Shown here: piece after piece, positions 25,543 through 32,979 of the stretch
Layout of the letters: each line of letters begins with the position of its first letter
Position numbering within the stretch: the first letter of the stretch is position 1
Origin: Arthrobacter sp. H-02-3
Lineage (GTDB): Bacteria; Actinomycetota; Actinomycetes; Actinomycetales; Micrococcaceae
DNA: 64,000 nucleotides
NCBI RefSeq assembly: GCF_003097355.1
Contig: NZ_PYUI01000005.1
Coordinates: 124,001-188,000, forward strand
Direction: 5' to 3'
Notes under the pieces: generated by a model
What the model saw: the letters and a program-made list of their open reading frames with translations, nothing else
Told to the model about the DNA's origin: nothing
The model's database searches: none
Made by a program: the position numbers and the translations under genes

Positions 25543-25572
25543 CGGTGGTCTCTTGTCCGGTGATCTCTTGTA
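25543..25572 (+). repeat. Two tandem 15-bp direct repeats ahead of the lyase-fold gene
   Basis: CGGTGGTCTCTTGTC (25543-25557) is followed at once by CGGTGATCTCTTGTA (25558-25572), 13 of 15 bases alike. They lie 44 bases before the start codon and could be an activator binding site. Confidence 0.55.
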
Positions 25573-25615
25573 CGGGCGGGCGCCCCGGACCACACTGGTT
25601 GCTGGAGGCAACGTC

Positions 25616-27091
25616 ATGGAACCAGTCACCATCAGCGATCTGCCGATGACGCAGGAGGAATTGGTCGCCGTAGCCGAGGGCGCGCCGGTGGCACTCGGCG
25701 AGCCCGCCAGGGCACGGATCGCGGCGAGCCGGGCCCTGTTGGAGGAGGCCATGTCCGGCGGCGACCCGATCTACGGGCTCAGCACCCGGGTCGGCCACGG
25801 CAAGGACACCAGGGTGCCGCGCGAAGAACTCGAACGGCAGCAGCAATTCCTCGTGGCAAGCCATGGCGGCGCGTTCGGACCCCTGCTGGATCGGAGAGTG
25901 GTCCGGGCCGCGATGGCTGTTCGCCTCAACGGCATGGCCCGGGGCGGCTCCGGCGCCAGCCCGGCCGCGGCAGACACCCTGCTGGCCATGTTGAACGCCG
26001 GCGTCCACCCGGTCCTGCACAGCACGGGCTCGGTCGGAGCGGCCGATATCAGTCCGATGGCCGGCATCGCCCAGGTGGCTGTCGGCACCGGCATAGCGGA
26101 ATTCAGGGGCGAGACCCTCCCCGGAGCCGAAGCCCTGCGCCGTGCGGGCATCGCGCCGCTCCGGCTCGAGGGCCGCGACGGACTGGCCATAATCTCGGCC
26201 AACGGCGTCTCGATCGGCCACGGGGCCCTGGTGCTGGCCCGCGCGGCGCGGACGGCCGGCGCCGCGGACCAGGCCGCAGTCCTGTCCATCGAAGCCACCC
26301 GGGGCAACCCTTCGGTCTTTTCGGCCTCCGCGGCCGCGGCCAAGCCGTATCCGGGGCAAGTAGCGGCAGCGGCCCATCTGCGCGAACTGCTGGAAGGCAG
26401 CCTGCTCCTGATCCCGGGCGGGCCGCGGTCGGTGCAGGATGCCCTTTCCTTCCGGGTGATCCCGCAGGTCCACGGCGCGTTCCGTGAGTTCCTCGCCACG
26501 GCCGTGGGTGCCGTGGACACGGAGCTGAACTCCGCGAGCGATAACCCGCTGGTCGACGTCGCAACCGGCTCGGTGCTGAGCAACGGCAACTTCCATCCGA
26601 TGGTGCTGGCGATCGCCTTCGACGCCCTGCGCGTGGCTCTGGTCCACGTGGGTCAGCTCAGCGAACGCCGCATGAGCCACTTGTGGACTGCCGTCATGGC
26701 GGCGATGAAGTCGGGGCCCCCGCCCGGGAACCGCGGGCCCGCCGCGGCGCCGGGCGTGCAGCTCCGCTACGCCGGCTCCGCCTGCTACACCGAGCTCCGG
26801 CTCCTGGCAGCTCCCGCCACCCTGGACTCGACCATCCTGGATGTCGGCGTCGAAGACCATGCCACGGGAGCCATGCTGAGCGTCCGCAAGACTGAGGAAG
26901 CGCTGAGACTTCTTGAGGACCTGCTGGCGATCGAGGTTCTGCTGGCCGCCGACCTGCTGCGCATCTCGCCGCAGGGAACGCTCGGCGTTGGGGCCGCGGC
27001 CGTTCTCGGGCTCACCGAAGAGGCGGCGGCTGGCGCAGGATCGGCCGCCGACGTCCACCGCAATCTGCGGGAACGCTTCCCCGGAGCCTAG
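25616..27091 (+). CDS. Histidine/phenylalanine ammonia-lyase-fold protein lacking the MIO triad
   Basis: 491 residues from ATG 25616 (CTGGAGG, 7-base spacing). The fold is that of HutH/PAL: YGLSTRVG for YGxNTGFG, SHGGAFGPLL, RLNGMARGGSG, NGVSIGHGALVL, NFHPMVLAIAFD and QLSERRMSHL. But the segment that should read SVGASGDLAPL reads SVGAADISPM, so the Ala-Ser-Gly that cyclises to the electrophilic MIO group is gone (Ala142-Ala143). The catalytic Tyr of QDPYSLR is Leu277 in QDALSFR. Arg280 and the ED-H region remain. It therefore cannot work as a normal ammonia-lyase. It could be a mutase, dehydratase or binding protein. It sits downstream of a thiamine-diphosphate enzyme and between paired repeats. 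Confidence 0.85.
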   Translation: MEPVTISDLPMTQEELVAVAEGAPVALGEPARARIAASRALLEEAMSGGDPIYGLSTRVGHGKDTRVPREELERQQQFLVASHGGAFGPLLDRRVVRAAMAVRLNGMARGGSGASPAAADTLLAMLNAGVHPVLHSTGSVGAADISPMAGIAQVAVGTGIAEFRGETLPGAEALRRAGIAPLRLEGRDGLAIISANGVSIGHGALVLARAARTAGAADQAAVLSIEATRGNPSVFSASAAAAKPYPGQVAAAAHLRELLEGSLLLIPGGPRSVQDALSFRVIPQVHGAFREFLATAVGAVDTELNSASDNPLVDVATGSVLSNGNFHPMVLAIAFDALRVALVHVGQLSERRMSHLWTAVMAAMKSGPPPGNRGPAAAPGVQLRYAGSACYTELRLLAAPATLDSTILDVGVEDHATGAMLSVRKTEEALRLLEDLLAIEVLLAADLLRISPQGTLGVGAAAVLGLTEEAAAGAGSAADVHRNLRERFPGA

Positions 27092-27104
27092 CCCTCCCCC
27101 TGGA

Positions 27105-27167
27105 TGCGCTATCAGTCCTGGTCGTCATTCGGCTCGGATAACCGCCAAGACTGATAGCGCAACGGGT
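27105..27167. repeat. Palindromic repeat element, copy B (downstream of lyase-fold gene)
   Basis: Here the outer arms are perfect: TGCGCTATCAGTC (27105-27117) pairs with GACTGATAGCGCA (27149-27161). The inner 31 bases hold a further imperfect stem. It begins 13 bases after the gene's stop and may also end transcription. Confidence 0.75.
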
Positions 27168-27206
27168 CGGTGGGCACGGGTGGTTGGGCCCGGGGTGGAC
27201 GGACCC

Positions 27207-27986
27207 TCAGACCGCCGACCAGCCGCCGTCGGACGCGAGGACCGCACCGTTGACGTTCGTGCCGTCGTCGCTGAGCAGGAAGGTGATCGAGGCTGCCAGC
27301 TGCGCCGCGGTGGCGGGGGCCGGGATGTTCGCGCCCATGAGCGGCTGGAGGCGCGCGGCACCGAGCTCAGATCCCCACGGGGCCTCGATGTTCGTGATGG
27401 TGGCACCTGGGGCCACTGCGTTGAACCGCAGGCCCTTCGGCCCGTACATCACGGCGGAGTTCTTGGTCAGGCCGATGACGGCGTGCTTGGACGCCGTGTA
27501 GGTGGCGCCGGCGGCGGACCCGCGCAGCCCGGCTTCGGAGGCGATGTTGACTACGGAACCGGTGCCGGCCTTGAGCATGAGCGGCACGACGGCGCGGGTC
27601 AGGCGCATGAGGGCCGTGACGTTGATCCGGAAAACCCGCTCCCAGGTTTCGTCGTCCACCTCGTGGATCGGCGTGAAGTTGTCCATGATCCCGGCGACGT
27701 TCGCCAGCGCATCAACGCGCCCGCCCGCCGCGGCCACGACGGCGGCAACGGTTTCCTCGGTGGAGATGTCGCCGGGCACGGGAACCAGGTCCATGCCGGC
27801 GTTGTCCTGCACGAGGGCGTCCAGGCGTTCCTTGCTGATGTCGGCCGCGATCACCCGGCCGCCCTCCCGCGCGACGCGGAGGGCCGTGGCCTGTCCAATG
27901 CCCGATCCCGCACCCGTGACGATGACGGTCTTGCCCGCAAAGCGGCCCGCGGTGACGGTTTCCTGCCATGAAGCTTCGTTGCCCAT
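27207..27986 (-). CDS. Short-chain dehydrogenase/reductase (SDR)
   Basis: 259 residues. Classical SDR features: TGAGSGIGQATA cofactor loop, NVAGI, catalytic Ser in NIASEAG, YTASK with Tyr and Lys, and an FLLSDDGTNVNGAVLASDGG end. An acidic Asp after the second strand (IAADIS) indicates NAD preference. The substrate is unknown. It is divergent from a TetR gene with a perfect 17-bp palindrome between them, so its expression is probably induced by its own substrate or a related compound through that regulator. Confidence 0.9.
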   Translation of the reverse strand: MGNEASWQETVTAGRFAGKTVIVTGAGSGIGQATALRVAREGGRVIAADISKERLDALVQDNAGMDLVPVPGDISTEETVAAVVAAAGGRVDALANVAGIMDNFTPIHEVDDETWERVFRINVTALMRLTRAVVPLMLKAGTGSVVNIASEAGLRGSAAGATYTASKHAVIGLTKNSAVMYGPKGLRFNAVAPGATITNIEAPWGSELGAARLQPLMGANIPAPATAAQLAASITFLLSDDGTNVNGAVLASDGGWSAV

Positions 27987-28027
27987 GATGTCCTTCCAGA
28001 CGTTGAGGATGCTGACAGGCTCACCTT

Positions 28028-28044
28028 ATGACACTCTGTGTCAT
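28028..28044. promoter_or_regulatory. TetR-type operator between SDR and TetR genes
   Basis: ATGACAC-TCT-GTGTCAT is a perfect 7-bp inverted repeat centred in a 67-base divergent gap, 10 bases before the TetR start. Repressor bound there would block both promoters. Confidence 0.75.
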
Positions 28045-28053
28045 TATGTAAGG

Positions 28054-28734
28054 GTGAATACCGGCCAGCCCTCCGAGGACCACCAGCCCGCCGCCGCGCG
28101 CGCCACCGGGCGGCCGGCGACGATCGACCCCGACGCCGTCGCCCGCATCGCCCTGCGCCTGTTCGCCGAGCGCGGCTACGAACAGACGTCCATGGAGGAC
28201 ATCGCGGGCGCGGCCGGGATCGGGCGCAAAAGCCTTTACCGCTACTTCGCCAGCAAGGCCGACCTCGTCTGGGGCGGCATCGAGCCGGTCACGGAGGCCG
28301 CCGGCCGGGCACTGGACCGGGCTCTGGGAAGAGAACTGGACAGCGCGGACGACGGCGGCGGCCCCGTTAGCAAGTCCGACGGCGGGCTCCGGCCAGGGAC
28401 GGGTGCGGCGCAGATCCGGGCGGGACTGAGCGCGGCGGCCGTCGCCGGGGCAGCCGCGCTTCCGGACCTCGCCCTTACCCGCGGGCGCCTGCGGCTCATC
28501 GCCGAACACCCGGAACTGGCCAGCCGGAGCTACGCCGCCCTCGCTCCCCAGCGCGAGCGGGGCCGCCGGTATTTGATTACGCTCGGCGTCCGCGAGGACA
28601 TGGCCGGCTACCTCTGCGCGGCCTATCTCGGGGCAACGTTCGAGGCCTGGATGCAGTGGGCCGCCGGCAGCGATCCCGATCCCGCGCCATACCTGCTGGC
28701 CGCCATGACCGTGCTGCAGATGCCCGACGCGTAG
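28054..28734 (+). CDS. TetR-family transcriptional regulator
   Basis: 226 residues from GTG 28054; the transcript may be nearly leaderless because the operator ends only nine bases upstream. The N-terminal HTH (about 25-70) shows ALRLFAERGYEQTSMEDIA then GIGRKSLYRYFASKADLV. The C-terminal domain resembles TetR_C_17-like acyl or aromatic sensors but has no motif I can name. Divergent placement and the palindrome at 28028 mark the SDR gene as target. Confidence 0.9.
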   Translation: MNTGQPSEDHQPAAARATGRPATIDPDAVARIALRLFAERGYEQTSMEDIAGAAGIGRKSLYRYFASKADLVWGGIEPVTEAAGRALDRALGRELDSADDGGGPVSKSDGGLRPGTGAAQIRAGLSAAAVAGAAALPDLALTRGRLRLIAEHPELASRSYAALAPQRERGRRYLITLGVREDMAGYLCAAYLGATFEAWMQWAAGSDPDPAPYLLAAMTVLQMPDA

Positions 28735-28840
28735 GAGTCTTCGAAAGACGCGCAGGTCTCCCTGAAGACGCCGGCGGCGGGCGAGTGGCGCCGTCGGACT
28801 CCCCGCCGGAAACGCCCGGGGAACGCCTTGGCCGCCGCGG

Positions 28841-29380
28841 CTACTCCCCGGTCTGCCCGTCCACCGCTTCGCGGAGAAGGTCGGCGTGGCCGTTGTGCCG
28901 GGCATACTCCTCGATCATGTGGCACAGGATCCAGCGTAGGCTCGGCGCCGAGCCATCCGGCCACGAGCGCCGGGCCAGTTGGTCCAGGCCGCCGCTGGCC
29001 AGGGCCTCCGCGAGGCGTTCCCGGGAGCGGTCGACGGCGCCCTGCCACAGGTTGCGCAACTGGTCCGGGGTGTCCTCGGCGGCGGAATGCCAGTCCCAGT
29101 CCGGGTCGGCCTTCCAGTCCACGGTGCCGAACGGAGCCTCCCGGTCCCGCCCGCGCAGGGAACGGGAGAACCATTCGCCCTCCACGTAGGCCATGTGCTT
29201 CAGCAGTCCGCCCAGGGTCATCGATGAGGCAGCGGTCGTCGCCCCGAGGCCGGCAGCGTCCAGTCCGGCACACTTCCACGCCAGCGTGGCCCGCTGAAAG
29301 TTCAGGAAACCCAGGAGGGTCGCGGTTTCATCGGCGGCAAGGGGAGGCTCCGAGCGCCCCTGATCGTCCACAATCGTCAT
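28841..29380 (-). CDS. DinB/DUF664-family protein
   Basis: 179 residues from ATG 29380 (MTIVDDQGRSEP). The four-helix DinB fold is suggested by the helix pattern and by the conserved TLGGLLKHMAYVEGEWF and LCHMIEEYARHNGHADLLRE, whose His residues form the metal site of this superfamily. These proteins resemble bacillithiol/mycothiol-dependent S-transferases, so detoxification is a fair guess in a mycothiol-making actinobacterium. It stands as a single gene; the repeat copy at 29448 and the hairpin at 29513 lie upstream. Confidence 0.85.
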   Translation of the reverse strand: MTIVDDQGRSEPPLAADETATLLGFLNFQRATLAWKCAGLDAAGLGATTAASSMTLGGLLKHMAYVEGEWFSRSLRGRDREAPFGTVDWKADPDWDWHSAAEDTPDQLRNLWQGAVDRSRERLAEALASGGLDQLARRSWPDGSAPSLRWILCHMIEEYARHNGHADLLREAVDGQTGE

Positions 29381-29447
29381 GCGCGTGAGTCTAGCGGCCT
29401 GCCATCCGGCGTCCGTGGGGCGCGCCGCCGACGCCTCGCCAGCCTCG

Positions 29448-29512
29448 AACTCGCCGGAAACTCTCCGAGTCGCCGGGAAATTAAGGCGAACCGGCACGCT
29501 TCCGGCTACCTC
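29448..29512 (+). repeat. 65-bp intergenic repeat, copy 1
   Basis: Starts GAACTCGCCGGA, holds AGTCGCCGGGAAATTAAGGC at the centre and ends TCCGGCTACCT. It aligns without gaps to copies at 33044 and 36329, and is the most diverged of the three. Confidence 0.55.
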
Positions 29513-29541
29513 GACGACGGCGGGCGCCTCACGCCGTCGTC
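29513..29541 (-). terminator. Hairpin at the end of the DUF2306 gene
   Basis: GACGACGGCG (29513-29522) pairs with CGCCGTCGTC (29532-29541) around a 9-base loop that includes the stop codon of the minus-strand gene. It shares the GACGACGGCG core with the hairpins at 25417, 31964 and 52346. Confidence 0.55.
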
Positions 29542-30254
29542 CGCCTCGCCGGTTCAAGACGTGTGACTTTCCGCCCGGAAGGCCGCGGCACCCTCGTGGC
29601 CCGTTGCGCGCGGCGGCGGATGACGAACTCGGCCACCGCAACATTGATCACCCAGGCCGATCCCAGCAGCGCCGCCCGGGTCGGCTCGTCGGGCGGCCCG
29701 ACCAGCAGTATCCACGGCAGGCTCACCAGCGCCTGCGTTCCCGCGGCGACACCGATCGCGTAGCCGCGGGTCATCCATGCTCCATGCCGCACAAAGTCCC
29801 GGCGCACAATGGCTACGACTCCCAGGACAATGCTCGCCGCCATGGCCGAGCCGAAGACGAGCCGCAGGACGAAGAGCGCCGGGCCGTCGCCGGCCGGCAG
29901 CGGATAGAAGGCGGCCATCCACAAACCGGACAGGGCGGCCAGCAGGCCCGCCGGCGCCAGGATGCGGCCGGCGATCCGGTGCCAGCCGCGGCGGCCCCGC
30001 AGCGAGGGCAGGAACTGGAATGACCCGAGCAGGCTGTAGGTCGTGACGCAAACAATGTGCGTCACCACGGGAACGGGAGAGGCGAAGAACCGGGCGTTCT
30101 GCGGCGTGATGGCCGCACCTCCGGTCAATTCCGTCAGCCGTGTTGCCCCCGCAATGACCGGGATGAGGCTGAGCAGGATCAATCCGGCGGCCACCGGCCA
30201 CTGGGGGCGACGGCGGACGCGGGGCACGGGAGCGCTGCTGGCTTGAATTGTCAT
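29529..30254 (-). CDS. DUF2306-like integral membrane protein
   Basis: 241 residues from ATG 30254 (GAAGGA, 6-base spacing). About six to seven hydrophobic segments are visible. The RGRRGWHRIAGRILAPAGL and VRHGAWMTRGYAI segments carry the His residues typical of DUF2306 and related heme-like membrane proteins. The biochemical role is unknown. It is divergent from a TetR regulator whose two identical-core operators cover its promoter, so it is inducible. Such proteins next to TetR_C-type regulators often answer to membrane-active or antibiotic stress, which here is inference. Confidence 0.82.
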   Translation of the reverse strand: MTIQASSAPVPRVRRRPQWPVAAGLILLSLIPVIAGATRLTELTGGAAITPQNARFFASPVPVVTHIVCVTTYSLLGSFQFLPSLRGRRGWHRIAGRILAPAGLLAALSGLWMAAFYPLPAGDGPALFVLRLVFGSAMAASIVLGVVAIVRRDFVRHGAWMTRGYAIGVAAGTQALVSLPWILLVGPPDEPTRAALLGSAWVINVAVAEFVIRRRAQRATRVPRPSGRKVTRLEPARRTTA

Positions 30255-30303
30255 GGCTTGGTCCTTCGCTGAGCGGCCCACGGCCTGTTTCACACGGCTC
30301 GTG

Positions 30304-30359
30304 GTGTACGGCGTACACCTGATGCGCACAACGCTAGGTGTACGCCGTACACTTGTCAA
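30304..30359. promoter_or_regulatory. Promoter of the DUF2306 gene with two TetR operators
   Basis: On the minus strand, TTGACA (30359-30354), 17 bases, then TAGCGT (30336-30331) form a strong promoter. Operator GTGTACGCCGTACAC (30338-30352) fills the spacer exactly. A second copy, GTGTACGGCGTACAC (30304-30318), lies just after the start point, 34 bases centre to centre. The arrangement would give tight repression. Confidence 0.8.
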
Positions 30360-30387
30360 GAGGAGACCGCTAGGGAAAGGTGGCCGG

Positions 30388-31125
30388 ATGACCCAGCAAG
30401 CGGAGCGCACGCGCCGGATCCCCCTGAGCCGGGACCGGGTACTTACGGCCGCCGTCGTACTGGCCGACGAGGTGGGGATCGAGGCGCTGAGCATGCGCCG
30501 GCTGGCCCAGGAACTCGGCTTCGTGCCGATGGCGCTGTACAAGCACGTGGCCAACAAGGAGGAACTCCTCGACGGCATGGTGGACACGCTCGTCAGCGAG
30601 ATCGATCCTCCCGCCCGCGATGCCGGCTGGAAGGATGCCGTGCGACTGAGGGTGCTCTCGGCCCGGCGGGCGCTCCTGCGTCACCCGTGGGCCCGGCAGG
30701 TCCTGGAGTCGCGCACCAACAAGACGCCGGCGGTCCTTGGGTACATGGATTCGTTCATCGGGATGTTCCTGGCCGGCGGCTTCTCAGTCGATCTGACCCA
30801 CCACGTCATGCATGCCCTGGGCAGCCGCATGTGGGGGTTCACCCAGGAGCTGTTCCCTGACTCCGCCGTCGGGACGGCGGAGGGGACGGCGGATCTGCCG
30901 CCGGGGGCCCAGGCCGCCATGTTCCGCGAGATGGCCGAGCGGTATCCGAACATCCTGAAGGTCGCCACCTCGTCCGCGCACGAGGACTCCGTGGTGGGGC
31001 AGGGCTGCGACGACCAGTTTGAGTTTGAGTTCGCGCTGGATCTGCTCCTGGAGGGCTTTGAACGCCTGCACCGGCAGCACTGGACTTCCATGCCGAAAAA
31101 GACCTCGACCCCGACAAAGCCCTGA
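30388..31125 (+). CDS. TetR-family regulator (TetR_C-type C-terminus)
   Basis: 245 residues from ATG 30388 after GGGAAAGG. The HTH is SRDRVLTAAVVLADEVGIEAL then MRRLAQELGFVPMALYKHV (about 18-60), with MALYKHVANKEEL typical of the tetracycline-repressor branch. The C-terminal domain begins near residue 80 (ARDAGWKDAVRLRVLSARRA) and matches the TetR_C_1-like drug-sensor type. It likely represses the divergent membrane protein by binding the twin GTGTACG palindromes. Its stop lies 7 bases from the convergent hydrolase gene. Confidence 0.92.
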   Translation: MTQQAERTRRIPLSRDRVLTAAVVLADEVGIEALSMRRLAQELGFVPMALYKHVANKEELLDGMVDTLVSEIDPPARDAGWKDAVRLRVLSARRALLRHPWARQVLESRTNKTPAVLGYMDSFIGMFLAGGFSVDLTHHVMHALGSRMWGFTQELFPDSAVGTAEGTADLPPGAQAAMFREMAERYPNILKVATSSAHEDSVVGQGCDDQFEFEFALDLLLEGFERLHRQHWTSMPKKTSTPTKP

Positions 31126-31132
31126 CCGCGCC

Positions 31133-31921
31133 CTACTCCTCCAGGAACCGCAGCAGGTAGGGGACGATGGTCCGCATGGCCGTCAGGTCGCCGCCGCTCG
31201 CAGACTGTTCGCCGAGGTAATCGCCATGGCCACCCGGCACGATCATCAGGCGCGCCCCGGGAATGACACGGGACATCCGCACGGTGTGTTCCGGGCTCAT
31301 GACATCGCGGTCGCCGCCCAGGACCAGGGTGCGGGCCGTGATGCGGCGCAGGTCATCGTCCGGCCAGCCGGCGAAGGTCAGGATGCGCTGACGGTCCAGC
31401 TCGAACAGCCGCTCGAGGTGTCCGGGCTCCGGATTCAGCCGGCGGTCCGCATCCTTAAGCGCCTCCGGCATTTCGGCAAGGGTGCCCTTCGCCATGCCGT
31501 CCCAGAACTCGTCGCTGACCGCGTCCCGGCTGACGAAGGTGGAGGCGGCAATCAGGCACCGCACGGAGGCCGGATACCGCATCGCCAGTGCCAGCGCGGT
31601 ATGGCCGCCGGCGCTGAAACCGAGCACGTCCACGGAGTCCACCCTGAGCTCGTCGAGCACGGCTTTGATGTCGTCGGCGGAGTTTTCAGCGGTGAGCGGG
31701 CGGCCGGTCGCCGCGGTCCGGCCGTGCCCTTCTTCATCGACGGCGATTACCTGGAGACTCTCGGCCAGCAGCGCCGGGATGAGGCCGGCGAAGTTCGTCT
31801 CGATGGTCGACCCTCCGCCGGGGATGAGCAGCAGCGGGGGCTTGTCGGCCCGCGGGTGACCGTGGACCTCGTAGTACATGCGGAGATCGCCATTGGCCGC
31901 GTAACCGTGGGTGAAAGTCAC
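31133..31921 (-). CDS. Alpha/beta hydrolase
   Basis: 262 residues from GTG 31921, which has AGGA six bases upstream; the longer frame to 31963 would run into a terminator hairpin. The oxyanion region is LLLIPGGGSTIETNF, the nucleophile elbow is GFSAGG, the acid lies in LVLGGDRDVMSP and the catalytic His in VPGGHGDYL. The lid region is short. Typical reactions are ester or lactone hydrolysis in the cytosol; no substrate can be named. It is the last gene before the convergent TetR. Confidence 0.9.
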   Translation of the reverse strand: MTFTHGYAANGDLRMYYEVHGHPRADKPPLLLIPGGGSTIETNFAGLIPALLAESLQVIAVDEEGHGRTAATGRPLTAENSADDIKAVLDELRVDSVDVLGFSAGGHTALALAMRYPASVRCLIAASTFVSRDAVSDEFWDGMAKGTLAEMPEALKDADRRLNPEPGHLERLFELDRQRILTFAGWPDDDLRRITARTLVLGGDRDVMSPEHTVRMSRVIPGARLMIVPGGHGDYLGEQSASGGDLTAMRTIVPYLLRFLEE

Positions 31922-31963
31922 AAGGCATCCTAACGCCGCACGCGGCGGGCTGAATAGGGCCAA

Positions 31964-32001
31964 AGCGGACGACGGCGGGAGGGTTCCCGCCGTCGTCCGC
32001 T
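31964..32001 (-). terminator. 17-bp perfect hairpin after the SRPBCC gene
   Basis: The arms 31964-31980 and 31985-32001 are fully complementary around a GGGT loop, with core GACGACGGCGGGA. It begins 11 bases past the stop of the minus-strand SRPBCC gene and isolates it from the hydrolase gene. Confidence 0.75.
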
Positions 32002-32012
32002 GTCGTTGCAGC

Positions 32013-32510
32013 TCAGGCGTTGACGGATTCGGCGAGGATCGCGTCCACCTGGCCCAGGGCCTGGTTCATGCCCTCCTCCATGCCCATGGCGACGATCTGC
32101 TCCATCTGTTCCTCGGCCTCGAAGGTGGACAGGACGGTCATCCGGGTGCGGCTGCCGATCGGTTCCAGAGTCACGACCCCGTGGATGCTGCCCATGTCGG
32201 CCACGGGGTCGCCGTTGTCGTCCGAGAAGCCGTCATCGAACTCCAGACGGTTCGGGGCGTCGATGGCGACGAACCGCCACCAGCCACGGGCCTTCTCCCC
32301 CTCGGGGCCCGTCATGAAATAGGTGGCCTCGCCGCCGGGGACGAAGTCGTGCTTCTCGAACGTGGCCGGCCACGTGGGCGGGCCCCACCAGCGCTCGAGC
32401 TGGCGCGGGTCTTCCCAGATCTGCCAGACGCGCTCCACGCCGGCGTCGAATTCGGCGACCACGGTGAGGCTCAGCGCCTCGAGATTCTTGACTGAACTGA
32501 CAACGGTCAT
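32013..32510 (-). CDS. SRPBCC (AHSA1-like) domain protein
   Basis: 165 residues from ATG 32510 (GGAAGGG upstream). The START/Bet v1-like fold is indicated by the opening strand LSLTVVAEFDAGVERVWQIW, then PRQLERWWGPPTWPATF and the closing helix MEEGMNQALGQVDAIL. In actinobacteria this family is very often paired with an ArsR regulator, as here with 19 bases between genes. The role is unproven: ligand binding or a chaperone-like activity is likely, and antibiotic or stress response is suspected for such pairs. Confidence 0.9.
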   Translation of the reverse strand: MTVVSSVKNLEALSLTVVAEFDAGVERVWQIWEDPRQLERWWGPPTWPATFEKHDFVPGGEATYFMTGPEGEKARGWWRFVAIDAPNRLEFDDGFSDDNGDPVADMGSIHGVVTLEPIGSRTRMTVLSTFEAEEQMEQIVAMGMEEGMNQALGQVDAILAESVNA

Positions 32511-32529
32511 GACAAACCCTTCCCATCCT

Positions 32530-32979
32530 TCAGCGTTGCTGCGTGTTCCCTGCGTTTTTCTTGCCTGCTTCGGTCCTGTCTGATTTTGACCTGGCTGGTT
32601 CCGTCTGGCCTGGTTGCGGGTCGGCTGTTTCGGCGAGCAGGTCAGCAATCCGGTCGGTCCGCTGCCGCCAGATGACCTCGTACTCATCGAGCAGGCGGCG
32701 GGCCTTCTGTAGCCCGTCATGGTTGGCCCGCACAATCTGTTCCCTTCCCCGCTTGTCCTTCGAGACCAGCGAAGCCCGTTCGAGCACCGCCACGTGCTTC
32801 TGGACGGCCGCGAAACTCATGGCGTAGAGGGCAGCCAGTCCGGAGACCGAGTACTCCCCCACCGTCACCCGGCGCACAATGTCCCGTCGGGTCGTATCGG
32901 CGAATGCCTGGAACAGACGGTCAAGTTCTTCGTCGCTGAGCGGTTCGGCGAGCTGATTCCTGCGCTGATCTACAACCAT
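32530..32979 (-). CDS. ArsR/SmtB-family transcriptional regulator
   Basis: 149 residues from ATG 32979. The winged helix shows LFQAFADTTRRDIVRRV, then YSVSGLAALYAMSFAAVQKHVAVLERASLV with recognition helix SFAAVQKHV. No Cys pair for metal sensing is present, so it belongs to the non-metal branch that partners SRPBCC proteins. The C-terminal tail (after about residue 120) is polar and lower in complexity. The start codon lies inside a perfect palindrome, so self-binding would block its own translation start region and promoter. It forms an operon with the SRPBCC gene. Confidence 0.92.
   Translation of the reverse strand: MVVDQRRNQLAEPLSDEELDRLFQAFADTTRRDIVRRVTVGEYSVSGLAALYAMSFAAVQKHVAVLERASLVSKDKRGREQIVRANHDGLQKARRLLDEYEVIWRQRTDRIADLLAETADPQPGQTEPARSKSDRTEAGKKNAGNTQQR

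Noticed and set aside
25481..27058. A 525-codon minus-strand frame
   Set aside because: Antisense shadow of the lyase-fold gene, which has conserved family motifs on the other strand.
27105..27161. Copy B element as a tRNA-like gene
   Set aside because: It has a long outer stem and near-tRNA length, but no GTTC T-loop, no CCA-type acceptor and a matching copy A upstream, so it is a palindromic repeat.
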